Under the pieces are notes generated by a model. It was not told where the DNA came from, ran no database searches, and saw only the letters and a list, made by a program, of their open reading frames with translations. Positions 1-6,959 of a stretch of 16,296 bases of DNA are shown here, piece by piece. The DNA is from an uncultured Gammaproteobacteria bacterium (GTDB taxonomy: Bacteria > Pseudomonadota > Gammaproteobacteria > Pseudomonadales > Azotimanducaceae_A). Position 1 is the stretch's first letter, and every line of letters starts with the position of its first letter. The stretch is from positions 1-16,296 of the forward strand of contig CAJWGQ010000048.1 in assembly GCA_913041025.1 (NCBI GenBank), in the 5' to 3' direction. A program made the position numbers and the translations under genes.

Positions 1-488
1 CAGATAGGGCCAAAGACCTAGCCCAACCGCCTGCTTATGTCAGAGGTTTTGCTCAGGCCCACTCTCATGATAACGGTCGAACAGACAGAGACTCCTTACT
101 GGTAAGTCCAGCAGCGCGTTCAAAAGAACGAGCGTTCTCTATGGCAGAGGCTACGCTGGAGGAAGTTTCACAATGCCAACTCTATGACTGCTATACCTAT
201 ACCGTGCTCGTTACATTGGAAGATTACGGATTTTGTAAAAAAGGGGAAGGAGGTCCTTTCGTAGAAGAAGGTCATCTTGCCCCAGGCGGTTCTCTGCCAA
301 CGAACACAGGAGGCGGAGAGTTATCTTCTTTTTACATGTGGGGCATGACTCCCCTTACAGAGGGTGTCATACAGGCTAGAGGTCAAGGGCAAGACCGCCA
401 ACAGAAAAACGATCTCATATTGGTGACCGGTAATGGTGGAATACTGAACTATCATTCGACTCTTTTACTTTCTCCTCATGCAGCATAG
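1..488 (+). CDS. SCP2-type thiolase-like protein, 3' part (probable Ltp2-like aldolase)
   Basis: This is the C-terminal 161 residues of a gene that begins before the window; the frame is open from base 3, so the ATG at 141 is internal. The tail resembles non-specific lipid-transfer/SCP-x thiolases: LPTNTGGGELSS at about 297-332, then EGVIQARGQ, then VTGNGGILNYHS near 423-464. Classical thiolases carry a GHPxGATG His motif and a C-terminal catalytic Cys in these places. Here the first is replaced by FYMWGMTPLTEG and the second has no Cys. This pattern is known from Ltp2-type members, which act as retro-aldolases or acyl-CoA partners rather than as thiolases. The DUF35 gene starts 9 bases after the stop, the usual pairing for this subfamily. 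Family assignment is confident; aldolase activity is inferred. The N-terminal half, with its own catalytic residues, is not visible. Confidence 0.85.
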   Translation, partial: DRAKDLAQPPAYVRGFAQAHSHDNGRTDRDSLLVSPAARSKERAFSMAEATLEEVSQCQLYDCYTYTVLVTLEDYGFCKKGEGGPFVEEGHLAPGGSLPTNTGGGELSSFYMWGMTPLTEGVIQARGQGQDRQQKNDLILVTGNGGILNYHSTLLLSPHAA

Positions 489-497
489 GCCCAAGCA

Positions 498-905
498 ATG
501 ACACAACCCAAATGGATACCAGAACCGAACGAGGCCTCCAGGCCCTTTTTTGATGGAATAAAAGAAAGAAAACTAAAACTGCAGGTGTGTAGTAACTGTA
601 AAACCTGGCATTACCCAGTCGTTAGGGTGTGCAGTCACTGCGGTTCTAACGACATCGAGTGGAGCAATACCAAAGGTAGAGGTGTCGTCTACTCACACAG
701 CCGACTTCAAAGAGTCATGCACCCGCGTCACGAAGATCGCCTACCACTCGTCGTCGCCCAGATCGACATTGACGAGGGACTGCGGTTGTTTACTAATCTG
801 ATCGGATCGGACCCCCAATTGATAAAGAGCGGAGATCCAGTAGAGCTCGATTTCGAAGAACTCCCAGACGGAGATCTACTCCCCGTATTTCGTCGATCAA
901 CCTAA
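498..905 (+). CDS. DUF35 zinc-ribbon/OB-fold acyl-CoA-associated protein (ChsH2-like)
   Basis: A 135-residue protein of the DUF35 family (Zn ribbon followed by an acyl-CoA-associated OB fold), of typical length. The zinc ribbon is intact, with Cys31-x2-Cys34 and Cys45-x2-Cys48, preceded by the helical RPFFDGIKERKLKLQ lead-in. A beta-rich OB fold follows from about residue 55 (GRGVVYSHS) to the end (GDLLPVFR). Known family members bind thiolase-like or hydratase partners and help hold acyl-CoA substrates; ChsH2 with Ltp2 in cholesterol side-chain degradation is the best-studied case. The gene follows the thiolase-like gene by 9 bases, with no convincing Shine-Dalgarno site, so translational coupling with that gene is likely. 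I infer that the two proteins form one complex. Function is confident at family level; the substrate is unknown. Confidence 0.9.
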   Translation: MTQPKWIPEPNEASRPFFDGIKERKLKLQVCSNCKTWHYPVVRVCSHCGSNDIEWSNTKGRGVVYSHSRLQRVMHPRHEDRLPLVVAQIDIDEGLRLFTNLIGSDPQLIKSGDPVELDFEELPDGDLLPVFRRST

Positions 906-1049
906 TGAGCAGAGCTTAAGCAGCATCGCTTGAGACATCTCGCCTCGAGCAACAATGGCGATCCTAACAATCGACAGTTGATCCTGAGCCGAGAGCCTGT
1001 TAGAAACGCTTATTGAAGAGCAATCAAGAAATACCTAAAAGGGGGAAGC

Positions 1050-2297
1050 ATGTCAGCTCAAGAAAGTGACTTATACGAACTATCCATGTCAGAAGAGTCC
1101 CAGCCTCTAATGGCGGCCGTTAAAAAACATATTGAAGAAAACGTAGAACCAATTACTGAAGAATTTGAAGCCCTTCATCAGGAAAAAGAGGACCGCTGGT
1201 CATGGCATCCGCGTCAGCTCGAGCTACTCGAAGGAGCTAAAAATAAAGCTAAAGAATCTGGACTTTGGAATTTCTTTCTGCCAGATGCCGATTCGGGCGA
1301 AGGTCTGACCAATCTAGACTATGCCTACATCGCCGCTGAATTGGGTAAATACGCGTTGGCTTCTGAATCTTTAAATTGCAGTGCTCCTGATACAGGCAAC
1401 ATGGAGGTCCTGGAACGCGTAGGGACACCCGAACAAAAAGAACAGTGGTTAAAACCACTACTCAATGGAGAAATCAGGTCGGCTTACGCCATGACCGAGC
1501 CCGCGCTCCCCTCTTCGGACGCCAAGAATATAAGCACCAGTGCAGTGCTAGACGGCGACGACTGGGTGATCAATGGAGAAAAGTACTATATTTCGGGGGC
1601 TGGAGATCCAAGATGCAAGATCATGATTACCATGGTCAAAACCAGTCCCGACGCAGCACCAAGCAGGCAGCAGTCACAGATATTAGTACCCACGGACACC
1701 AAGGGAGTCGAGATACTCGAGGGCATGCAAGTCTTCGGGCAGGATCACGCTCCCCGAGGACACATGCACATTAGGTTCAACGACGTAAGGGTACCTAAAG
1801 AGAACATCTTGTTGGGAGAAGGACGAGGATTCGAAATCTCACAAGTTCGCCTTGGGCCAGGCCGTATTCATCACTGCATGAGATCCATCGGGAAAGCTGA
1901 AAAAGCGCTGGAATTGATGGTGAAAAGATCGGCAACCCGTGTAGCCTTCGGAAAGCCAATCGCAAAACTCGGAAAAAACCTGGAAGTTATTTCGAGAGCA
2001 AGAATCGAAATCAACGCCATGAAACTCGCGGTATTGCAGGCGGCGAAGGCAATGGATGTCCTTGGGAACAAGGAAGCGAGAGTCTACGTCAGCGCAGTAA
2101 AGGCTATGGTTCCAGAAAAAGTATGCCTGATTATAGATCAAGCCATACAGATGCACGGTGCAACTGGCATCTCACAATGGACCCCGCTGGCATCTATGTA
2201 CACAGACTTGAGACACTTGCGCTTTGCCGATGGGCCAGACGAGGTTCATCACATGGTGGTTGGCCGAGCAGAATTACAAAAGTACGATCTCTGGTAG
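1050..2297 (+). CDS. Acyl-CoA dehydrogenase family protein (ACAD10/11-like C-terminus)
   Basis: A 415-residue FAD-dependent acyl-CoA dehydrogenase of full length. An N-terminal helical domain (about 1-140) is followed by the flavin/substrate strand AYAMTEP at 145-151 and SSDA at 155-158, a beta domain ending near FNDVRVPKENIL (243-254), and a C-terminal helical bundle with RVAFGKPI (297-304) and QMHGATGI (367-374). The segment RFADGPDEVH at 391-400 replaces the YEGT motif of short/medium-chain enzymes. By alignment Asp394 sits where the catalytic Glu would be, as in the ACAD10/11-like group. It should oxidise an acyl-CoA to the 2,3-enoyl-CoA in the cytoplasm. The start is supported by GGGGGAAG just upstream, at rather short spacing. 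It lies 144 bases after the DUF35 gene and is followed by a strong terminator, so it ends the transcription unit. Acyl specificity is unknown. Confidence 0.95.
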   Translation: MSAQESDLYELSMSEESQPLMAAVKKHIEENVEPITEEFEALHQEKEDRWSWHPRQLELLEGAKNKAKESGLWNFFLPDADSGEGLTNLDYAYIAAELGKYALASESLNCSAPDTGNMEVLERVGTPEQKEQWLKPLLNGEIRSAYAMTEPALPSSDAKNISTSAVLDGDDWVINGEKYYISGAGDPRCKIMITMVKTSPDAAPSRQQSQILVPTDTKGVEILEGMQVFGQDHAPRGHMHIRFNDVRVPKENILLGEGRGFEISQVRLGPGRIHHCMRSIGKAEKALELMVKRSATRVAFGKPIAKLGKNLEVISRARIEINAMKLAVLQAAKAMDVLGNKEARVYVSAVKAMVPEKVCLIIDQAIQMHGATGISQWTPLASMYTDLRHLRFADGPDEVHHMVVGRAELQKYDLW

Positions 2298-2308
2298 ACA
2301 GTCATCAG

Positions 2309-2342
2309 TCAGGTTGGGCGTTAACTCACCCAACCTGATTTT
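2309..2342 (+). terminator. Rho-independent terminator after the acyl-CoA dehydrogenase
   Basis: A perfect 10-bp stem is formed by TCAGGTTGGG (2309-2318) and CCCAACCTGA (2329-2338), with a 10-base loop and TTTT immediately after. It begins 11 bases past the acyl-CoA dehydrogenase stop and sits between convergent genes. The opposite direction has no T-run, so it is assigned to the plus strand, although the stem itself is symmetric. Confidence 0.85.
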
Positions 2343-2373
2343 GCACTCTAAGTAGACCTGATACTCGGTTAGT

Positions 2374-3168
2374 TTATTCGCCGAGAAGCTTGCGCTTGAA
2401 ACGCCTCATCCCATGAAGCCAACGATCGTAGTCGTTTGCTTTTCTTTGAAAGTAGGTTTCAACCTCCGGATGAGGCAGTACCAGAAATCGGCCTTCCCGC
2501 ATCGTATCGATGCACGCATCGGCAACTAATTCGGGTTCGAGTACCCCGTCTCCCCCCGCTTGAGAGGGCTGGTTTGGGTCTCGGTTTTTTGCTCGCTCCC
2601 CACCAATATTCGTTCTAACCGCCTGAGGACAAAGCACTGATACGCCAATACCCTGCTCCGCATAACTGATGGACAACCACTCCGCAAGTGCCACAGCTGC
2701 GTGCTTGGAAACCGCGTAGGGCCCTGAATCCATTTGTGTTAGTAATCCCGCTGCAGAGGCCGTGCTAAGCAGGTAACCACTTCCCCTTTCTAACATTCCA
2801 GGTAGAACCGCTCTGGCGGCTGCCAAGTGAGACCAGGTGTGTACATTCATCATCTTTTCCCAGTCAGAAGTAGGTAAATCCAACCCGCCAGCCTGACCAT
2901 AACCCGCATTAGAGATAAACACATCAATTCGACCCTGCTCGGACTCTACATTTCGTACGGCCTCTTCAATAGCCTTCTCGTCGCTGACATCTAGACTAAT
3001 CGACGAAGCCTTGTCACCAATTGACGCCGCGGTCTCGGCCGCATTTTCCGCGTTCATATCCGTACAAATAACAGCATCAGCTCCTTTTTCTGCAATCCTT
3101 TGCGCCAAAGCTCGGCCGATCCCTGATCCTGCTCCAGTGATAACAACCACCTTCCCTTGCATCTCCAT
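2374..3168 (-). CDS. Short-chain dehydrogenase/reductase (SDR), classical type
   Basis: A 264-residue classical SDR. The cofactor-binding TGAGSGIG lies at 11-18, Asp37 after the second strand suggests NAD(H) over NADP(H), LDV is at 59-61 and NAG at 87-89. The catalytic set is Asn108, Ser138, Tyr151 and Lys155 (YAVSK), all present. It should oxidise or reduce an alcohol/ketone pair; an acyl-CoA hydroxyl is plausible from the surroundings but not shown. The start is set by AAGGAG on the minus strand (3175-3180), 6 bases before the ATG. It lies 153 bases downstream of the CmcJ/NvfI-family gene on the same strand, so co-transcription is possible but not certain, and it converges on the acyl-CoA dehydrogenase. 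Substrate unknown; family certain. Confidence 0.95.
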   Translation of the reverse strand: MEMQGKVVVITGAGSGIGRALAQRIAEKGADAVICTDMNAENAAETAASIGDKASSISLDVSDEKAIEEAVRNVESEQGRIDVFISNAGYGQAGGLDLPTSDWEKMMNVHTWSHLAAARAVLPGMLERGSGYLLSTASAAGLLTQMDSGPYAVSKHAAVALAEWLSISYAEQGIGVSVLCPQAVRTNIGGERAKNRDPNQPSQAGGDGVLEPELVADACIDTMREGRFLVLPHPEVETYFQRKANDYDRWLHGMRRFKRKLLGE

Positions 3169-3321
3169 TCTTTTCTCCTTAAATGCGAATCCGCAACCCC
3201 AAAAAACTGAAAGAGAAGAATAGCAACCCTACTGGCCCGCAGTACATAGACATAAACTGAGAAGGGGCGCGTCCGCGCATTCAGAGCTCGCCGAATTAGT
3301 ATTGAGTCTCACAAAGTCCGA

Positions 3322-4581
3322 TCAAAAAAACACGTACGACCGTACAACAATATTTTTACGGCATCGAGCGTCGTCAGGTGCAGTATGATCTACGCAGGCC
3401 GTATGAAAAGACCATCGCGATACCGACCCATCAAGCACTGAGTCATAGCACTTGAGCATAGACACTTCAGTAGAAGTTTGCTGAGGTATCCAATACCACT
3501 CATGCTCGGACCGATAAGTGAAACGAGTTGTCTCGCCTACTCGGTCATCATAAACCCGGTAATTATTAATATAGGGCTGATCCGCGAAAGAAGGCCAAGC
3601 GCAAAGCACAAAAGGATATTGCTCTACTGTTTCCATGGGCTTTGCCAGATTAATCGACATAAATCGACGCGACATTTTCTCATCAGCCTGCTCAGGAGTG
3701 TAATTTTGTTCTCGACCAAAATTTCTAAGATTTTTCGTCAACAGTTCCCGACACCTCACACGCCCGCTGTTGTCATTTAAGTCGTTATGGACCAAATTTG
3801 CGTAGTTGGCGTTTACGCCTGGGTTTTTATTTTCTTGATCCTCGGTACGATCGCCTTCGTAGTCTTTATCAAACACATCGTGGTTATAGACAAGTGCATC
3901 TGTCGCATCAGGGAAAAAATCTAACAACAATTTCTCCATTTCCGGATAAAACACGCGCTCTACTTCCTCTGCATCATAAAAGTTTTCGCATTCAGAATCG
4001 CAGTGCGCAAGCGAAACACCCAGCTTGTCCATACATTGAGCACTGTTTGGGGAAAGACCAGGGTAATATTCTTCTATCCGACGAGCGTCCTTCATAACCT
4101 GAGGAAAGAAAAGTCGTCTGCGGGCCGTATCAATTTCATCTTGCTTAAGCGCTTTGGCCTCTTCAGCTCTCTCGGGGTCAGACCACAACGCGTTAGAGGA
4201 GACGATTGAATAGGAGGGTTGTTCATGAATCGTATAAGGCAGTGGAAGCACCAAACCACCCTCGGGAGCCTCCATATTGTTGGCAAGAATAAAATCGAGG
4301 CACTCTGAGTATCGCCTAAACCCCAAACCCCATTTAGTTTCTATGGGTCCGGGCGGCGCTTTTTCCAGCATCTCACTCAAGGCTCTTCCCTCACCAGTGG
4401 CGATCTGCGCCAGAGCTGCCTCTGTCGCCGCACCGGTACCTGCATCGCCGTCCCGATCAAAGGACATGTAAGACAGACCACCATTATCCGCGATTGGCGC
4501 TGGCTGACCTTGAGTTAACTGCAAAGAAGGAACAAAAGGAACTTCGATTCCATTGTCCCCAGAACTATTTACCTCTGCCAT
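3322..4581 (-). CDS. CmcJ/NvfI-family putative Fe(II)/2-oxoglutarate oxygenase
   Basis: A 419-residue protein whose C-terminal two-thirds resemble the CmcJ/NvfI (AsaB-like) oxidoreductase family, known from cephamycin and fungal secondary metabolism. Supporting segments are YNHDVF (232-237), VHNDLNDNSG (264-273), the Trp-rich HEWYWIPQQ (360-368), LKCYDS (376-381), SRWSFHTACVDHT (388-400) and a final VVRSYVFF. His265-x-Asp267 fits the iron-binding HxD pair. His393 or His399 could be the third ligand, and Arg408 or Arg414 could bind 2-oxoglutarate. Compared with my recollection of the family (about 280-320 residues) it carries an N-terminal extension of roughly 80-100 residues and an acidic stretch near 238-255. 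No signal peptide is seen, so it is probably cytoplasmic. GGGAAGGGAT lies just before the ATG. Family call moderately firm; reaction and substrate unknown. Confidence 0.75.
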   Translation of the reverse strand: MAEVNSSGDNGIEVPFVPSLQLTQGQPAPIADNGGLSYMSFDRDGDAGTGAATEAALAQIATGEGRALSEMLEKAPPGPIETKWGLGFRRYSECLDFILANNMEAPEGGLVLPLPYTIHEQPSYSIVSSNALWSDPERAEEAKALKQDEIDTARRRLFFPQVMKDARRIEEYYPGLSPNSAQCMDKLGVSLAHCDSECENFYDAEEVERVFYPEMEKLLLDFFPDATDALVYNHDVFDKDYEGDRTEDQENKNPGVNANYANLVHNDLNDNSGRVRCRELLTKNLRNFGREQNYTPEQADEKMSRRFMSINLAKPMETVEQYPFVLCAWPSFADQPYINNYRVYDDRVGETTRFTYRSEHEWYWIPQQTSTEVSMLKCYDSVLDGSVSRWSFHTACVDHTAPDDARCRKNIVVRSYVFF

Positions 4582-4625
4582 ATCCCTTCCCTTTATTCAA
4601 AACTCCCGCAATTTTGTCACAGCAA

Positions 4626-4692
4626 AGGCTCTCATTCCAAGGAGCGTATTCGCTTATAAAAATACTTATTCGTTATAACGGCCTGAGAGCCT
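4626..4692. repeat. Nested inverted and direct repeats upstream of the CmcJ-like gene
   Basis: A 9-bp perfect inverted repeat, AGGCTCTCA (4626-4634) and TGAGAGCCT (4684-4692), encloses 49 bases. Inside are two near-identical direct repeats, TATTCGCTTATAA (4647-4659) and TATTCGTTATAA (4667-4678), 20 bases apart start to start, or about two DNA turns. The second includes the perfect palindrome CGTTATAACG (4671-4680). The block lies 45 bases upstream of the CmcJ-like start codon and 30 bases past the DUF805 stop, both on the minus strand. Phased repeats here suggest an operator or promoter region for the oxygenase gene. The loop is too long and there is no T-run for a good terminator. The repeats are directly visible; the role is inferred. 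Confidence 0.55.
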
Positions 4693-4722
4693 AGAACCCT
4701 AACAGGAGAAACAGTCGGCTAT

Positions 4723-5145
4723 TTAATCGGTTCCTTGTACCGATCCCTTTGAATCAGCGACAAGCCAGGGAATCAGCCAGAACCAACCCACCATCGGCAC
4801 GGGGAACACCCATAACAAAGACCACCATCCATTTTTACCCACGTCTCTTAAGCGCCGAACTGTTGCGGACATAGTGGGTACCATCATGATCGGGCGATAG
4901 GCCAGCACTAACAAACCAACCTCTTCATCTATATAGCCCCCAGGCAACAGATCCCCAAAAGGTAGCTCCTTTAGTACCACTACCGGTACAAGCAAATAGT
5001 GATCGATCAACCAAACGAAAAGGTAAGCAACTATAAAAAATAACAGAAAAAACCAAAAATCCCCCTTCGAAGTTCGCCCGCTGAAATTAAAGTAAAGCCT
5101 TAATCCCTTTGAAGTCGCACGACCGAAATGATGTAGAAAAGACAT
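4723..5145 (-). CDS. DUF805 family inner-membrane protein
   Basis: A small integral membrane protein of the DUF805 family. Taking the ATG at 5145 gives 140 residues, close to my recollection of the family's usual length. Hallmarks are FNFSGRTSKGDFWFF, a hydrophobic helix, a periplasmic-looking loop, a second helix, then VRRLRDVGKNGWW, the conserved R-R-L-x-D-x-G-x-x-G-W-W signature, followed by a third and fourth hydrophobic segment and a short polar tail (ADSKGSVQ). Function of the family is unknown. The start is uncertain: the frame extends to an ATG at 5196 with no ribosome site, while GGGGGAG at 5159-5165 is 7 bases before a TTG (5151) and 13 before the ATG at 5145. It is divergent from the MFS operon and upstream of the CmcJ-like gene, with no evident metabolic link. 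Confidence 0.85.
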   Translation of the reverse strand: MSFLHHFGRATSKGLRLYFNFSGRTSKGDFWFFLLFFIVAYLFVWLIDHYLLVPVVVLKELPFGDLLPGGYIDEEVGLLVLAYRPIMMVPTMSATVRRLRDVGKNGWWSLLWVFPVPMVGWFWLIPWLVADSKGSVQGTD

Positions 5146-5158
5146 GACCAATGAACAA

Positions 5159-5165
5159 CTCCCCC
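5159..5165 (-). promoter_or_regulatory. Shine-Dalgarno site limiting the DUF805 start
   Basis: GGGGGAG on the minus strand lies inside the longest open frame. This argues that translation begins downstream, at the TTG at 5151 (7-base spacing) or the ATG at 5145 (13-base spacing), rather than at the ATG at 5196, which has no recognisable site. Confidence 0.5.
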
Positions 5166-5215
5166 TATAGGTAGAACACGAGCTCAAAACAAGCATATCG
5201 AAATGAACGATAACT

Positions 5216-5244
5216 TTGCCAATAAAAGGAACCCCAACTAGAAA
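5216..5244 (+). promoter_or_regulatory. Candidate sigma-70 promoter for the MFS/hydrolase operon
   Basis: TTGCCA (5216-5221, 5 of 6 to the -35 consensus) and TAGAAA (5239-5244, 4 of 6 to the -10 consensus) are separated by exactly 17 bases. Transcription would begin near 5250, leaving a leader of about 75 bases before the first carrier gene. The match is modest and promoters of this quality also occur by chance. Confidence 0.3.
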
Positions 5245-5317
5245 TTCACCCTTATCTCAATCTATGACAACCAACCGTTCTTTCTCGTGCTAAGGTAAAG
5301 GCGAGAAGCAATGGAAC

Positions 5318-5322
5318 GGGAG
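5318..5322 (+). promoter_or_regulatory. Shine-Dalgarno site choosing the start of the first MFS gene
   Basis: GGGAG is followed by 6 bases and then the ATG at 5329. The earlier in-frame ATG at 5311 has only the weak GGCGAG-like stretch upstream, so 5329 is the better start; the difference is six residues. Confidence 0.6.
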
Positions 5323-5328
5323 AGGACC

Positions 5329-6924
5329 ATGGCGAAACCTGAAGAAGTAGGCAAGCCCTCGACAGGGGGACTGTATTCTCATTACGTGCTGATTGTGTTG
5401 ATGATCGTCTACATATTCAATTTCATCGATCGCAATATCCTTTCCATTCTCGCCGAGGACATTAAAGCCGATCTGGGAATTACCGACGCACAAATGGGCT
5501 TTCTCTATGGCACCGTGTTTGCCGTTTTCTATGCCGTATTTGGTATTCCCCTGGCACGCTTTGCGGATGTATGGACCCGACGAAGTTTAATCTCTATCGG
5601 TCTGGGTTTTTGGAGTCTCATGACCGCCGCGTCAGGGCTCGCAAGATCGTTCACTATGTTAGCGGCCTGCAGAATAGGCGTAGGCATCGGCGAGGCCAGC
5701 GCGTCCCCATCAGCCTACTCGATGTTGGCCGATTACTACCCACCTCATATGAGAGCCACGGTAATCGCAATATACGCTGCGGGAGTCTATATAGGGGCCG
5801 GAATTGGGATCTTCCTTGGTGGTTATATTTTGGATTGGTGGGCAACCAGCTACCCAGTTGATCCGCCCTTGGGATTAAAAGGATGGCAGGCAGCATTTAT
5901 GGCCGTGGGTATTCCCGGCATTTTGATGGCGCTGTGGGTTAGAACTTTAAAAGAGCCTGTCCGAGGAATAACCGAAGGGATTGTTGCGGAAAAACACCCA
6001 GCACCCTTCAAGCTGTTGGGCGAAGAACTTCTCTCAGTAATTCCTCCTTTCAATATAAAACCGCTAATAGGACATCCGAGGGAACTACGTTTTAACTTCA
6101 TCGCCGCAGCAGGTATCGCCCTAACCGGTTATTTATTGATATTGCTTACTGGCAGTGTCGCCCAGTGGGTTGCGACCGGAATTGGAGCTTACGTCACAGT
6201 CTCTTGGATACAGTCTCTAAAAGTTAAAGACCCGGTAACCTACGGCATGATGTTTAAATCAAAAGCTTTTATCTACACCATGCTGGCCTTCCCCACAACC
6301 GCCTTCGTTGGTTACGGGGCGGGTTTTTGGATTCCACCCTATTTGTTGAGAGTCTACGAAGTGTCGCCGGCGGAGATCGGCCTTTACATTGGCATGGGTT
6401 CGGCCACCGGTGGATTCTTAGGCATCACTCTAGGCGGTATACTTGCAGACTACTTAAAGTCTAAAGTCGCTTGGGGCCGCCTGGTGTTGGGATATGTTTC
6501 TATTATTGGAACGATCCCCTTGTTGTTCGCCCTGTTATACAGCCAAAGTTTGGCAGCCGCATTCTTACTCAATTTCTTCGTGACCATACCAGCGGCCTGC
6601 GGCGGCGGGGTTCCTCCAAGTACTGCTAGTGATTTAGTGATGCCCAGAATGCGCGCAGTAGCAGGCGCTTTTTACATACTACTCAATACTTTCATTGGGT
6701 TAGCGCTCGGACCCTATGTGATGGGCGAGTTATCCGATTTCTTTCTCTCAACCGGCCTCAGCAACTCCGATGCATTGAGAATGGCAATTCTTGTTTCAAT
6801 GTTAACTTTCATTCCTGCACTTATATTTTTGTTTTTAGCACAAAAACATTTAGGTCAGGACGAGAACTCCCGGATCGAGCGCGCAAAAGCGCTAGGAGAA
6901 AAATTTGACCTGCAAGAAGCTTAG
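5329..6924 (+). CDS. Spinster-type MFS transporter with enlarged central loop
   Basis: An inner-membrane carrier of the major facilitator superfamily, spinster-like subgroup; residues below are numbered from the alternative ATG at 5311. The first helix ends in NFIDRNILS (37-45), typical of this group, followed by LARFADVWTRR (81-91) as the loop 2-3 signature, RIGVGIGEAS (121-130) and a second half beginning near 318. At 537 residues it is longer than the usual 420-450. The excess lies in the central region (about 212-318), which contains two extra hydrophobic stretches near 261-283 and 285-303, suggesting 14 rather than 12 helices. Proteobacterial relatives often sit in lipid or steroid catabolic clusters and are annotated by homology only. 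It leads a four-gene plus-strand unit with a second carrier 35 bases later. Direction of transport and substrate are not determinable. Confidence 0.9.
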   Translation: MAKPEEVGKPSTGGLYSHYVLIVLMIVYIFNFIDRNILSILAEDIKADLGITDAQMGFLYGTVFAVFYAVFGIPLARFADVWTRRSLISIGLGFWSLMTAASGLARSFTMLAACRIGVGIGEASASPSAYSMLADYYPPHMRATVIAIYAAGVYIGAGIGIFLGGYILDWWATSYPVDPPLGLKGWQAAFMAVGIPGILMALWVRTLKEPVRGITEGIVAEKHPAPFKLLGEELLSVIPPFNIKPLIGHPRELRFNFIAAAGIALTGYLLILLTGSVAQWVATGIGAYVTVSWIQSLKVKDPVTYGMMFKSKAFIYTMLAFPTTAFVGYGAGFWIPPYLLRVYEVSPAEIGLYIGMGSATGGFLGITLGGILADYLKSKVAWGRLVLGYVSIIGTIPLLFALLYSQSLAAAFLLNFFVTIPAACGGGVPPSTASDLVMPRMRAVAGAFYILLNTFIGLALGPYVMGELSDFFLSTGLSNSDALRMAILVSMLTFIPALIFLFLAQKHLGQDENSRIERAKALGEKFDLQEA

Positions 6925-6959
6925 ACGGTCAATTAGAACACGCAAATAAATAATCCAAC

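Noticed and set aside
141..488. A short stand-alone gene starting at the ATG at 141
   Set aside because: The same frame is open back to the first bases of the window and reads as thiolase-like sequence, so the ATG is internal to a gene starting upstream.
906..1049. A small gene or separate promoter between the DUF35 and acyl-CoA dehydrogenase genes
   Set aside because: Only a 9-codon frame starting at an ATG and no convincing -35/-10 pair or terminator could be found.
3267..3278. GCGCG/CGCGC hairpin between the SDR and CmcJ-like genes as a terminator
   Set aside because: The loop would be only two bases and no T-run follows on either strand.
4582..4618. GTGACA-17-AATAAA as the promoter of the CmcJ-like gene
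   Set aside because: The match is only moderate and it would start transcription inside the ribosome-binding region of the same gene, so I did not list it.
5571..5861. A 96-codon plus-strand frame inside the first MFS gene
   Set aside because: It is a shifted reading of the carrier coding sequence, with an Arg-rich, non-protein-like composition.
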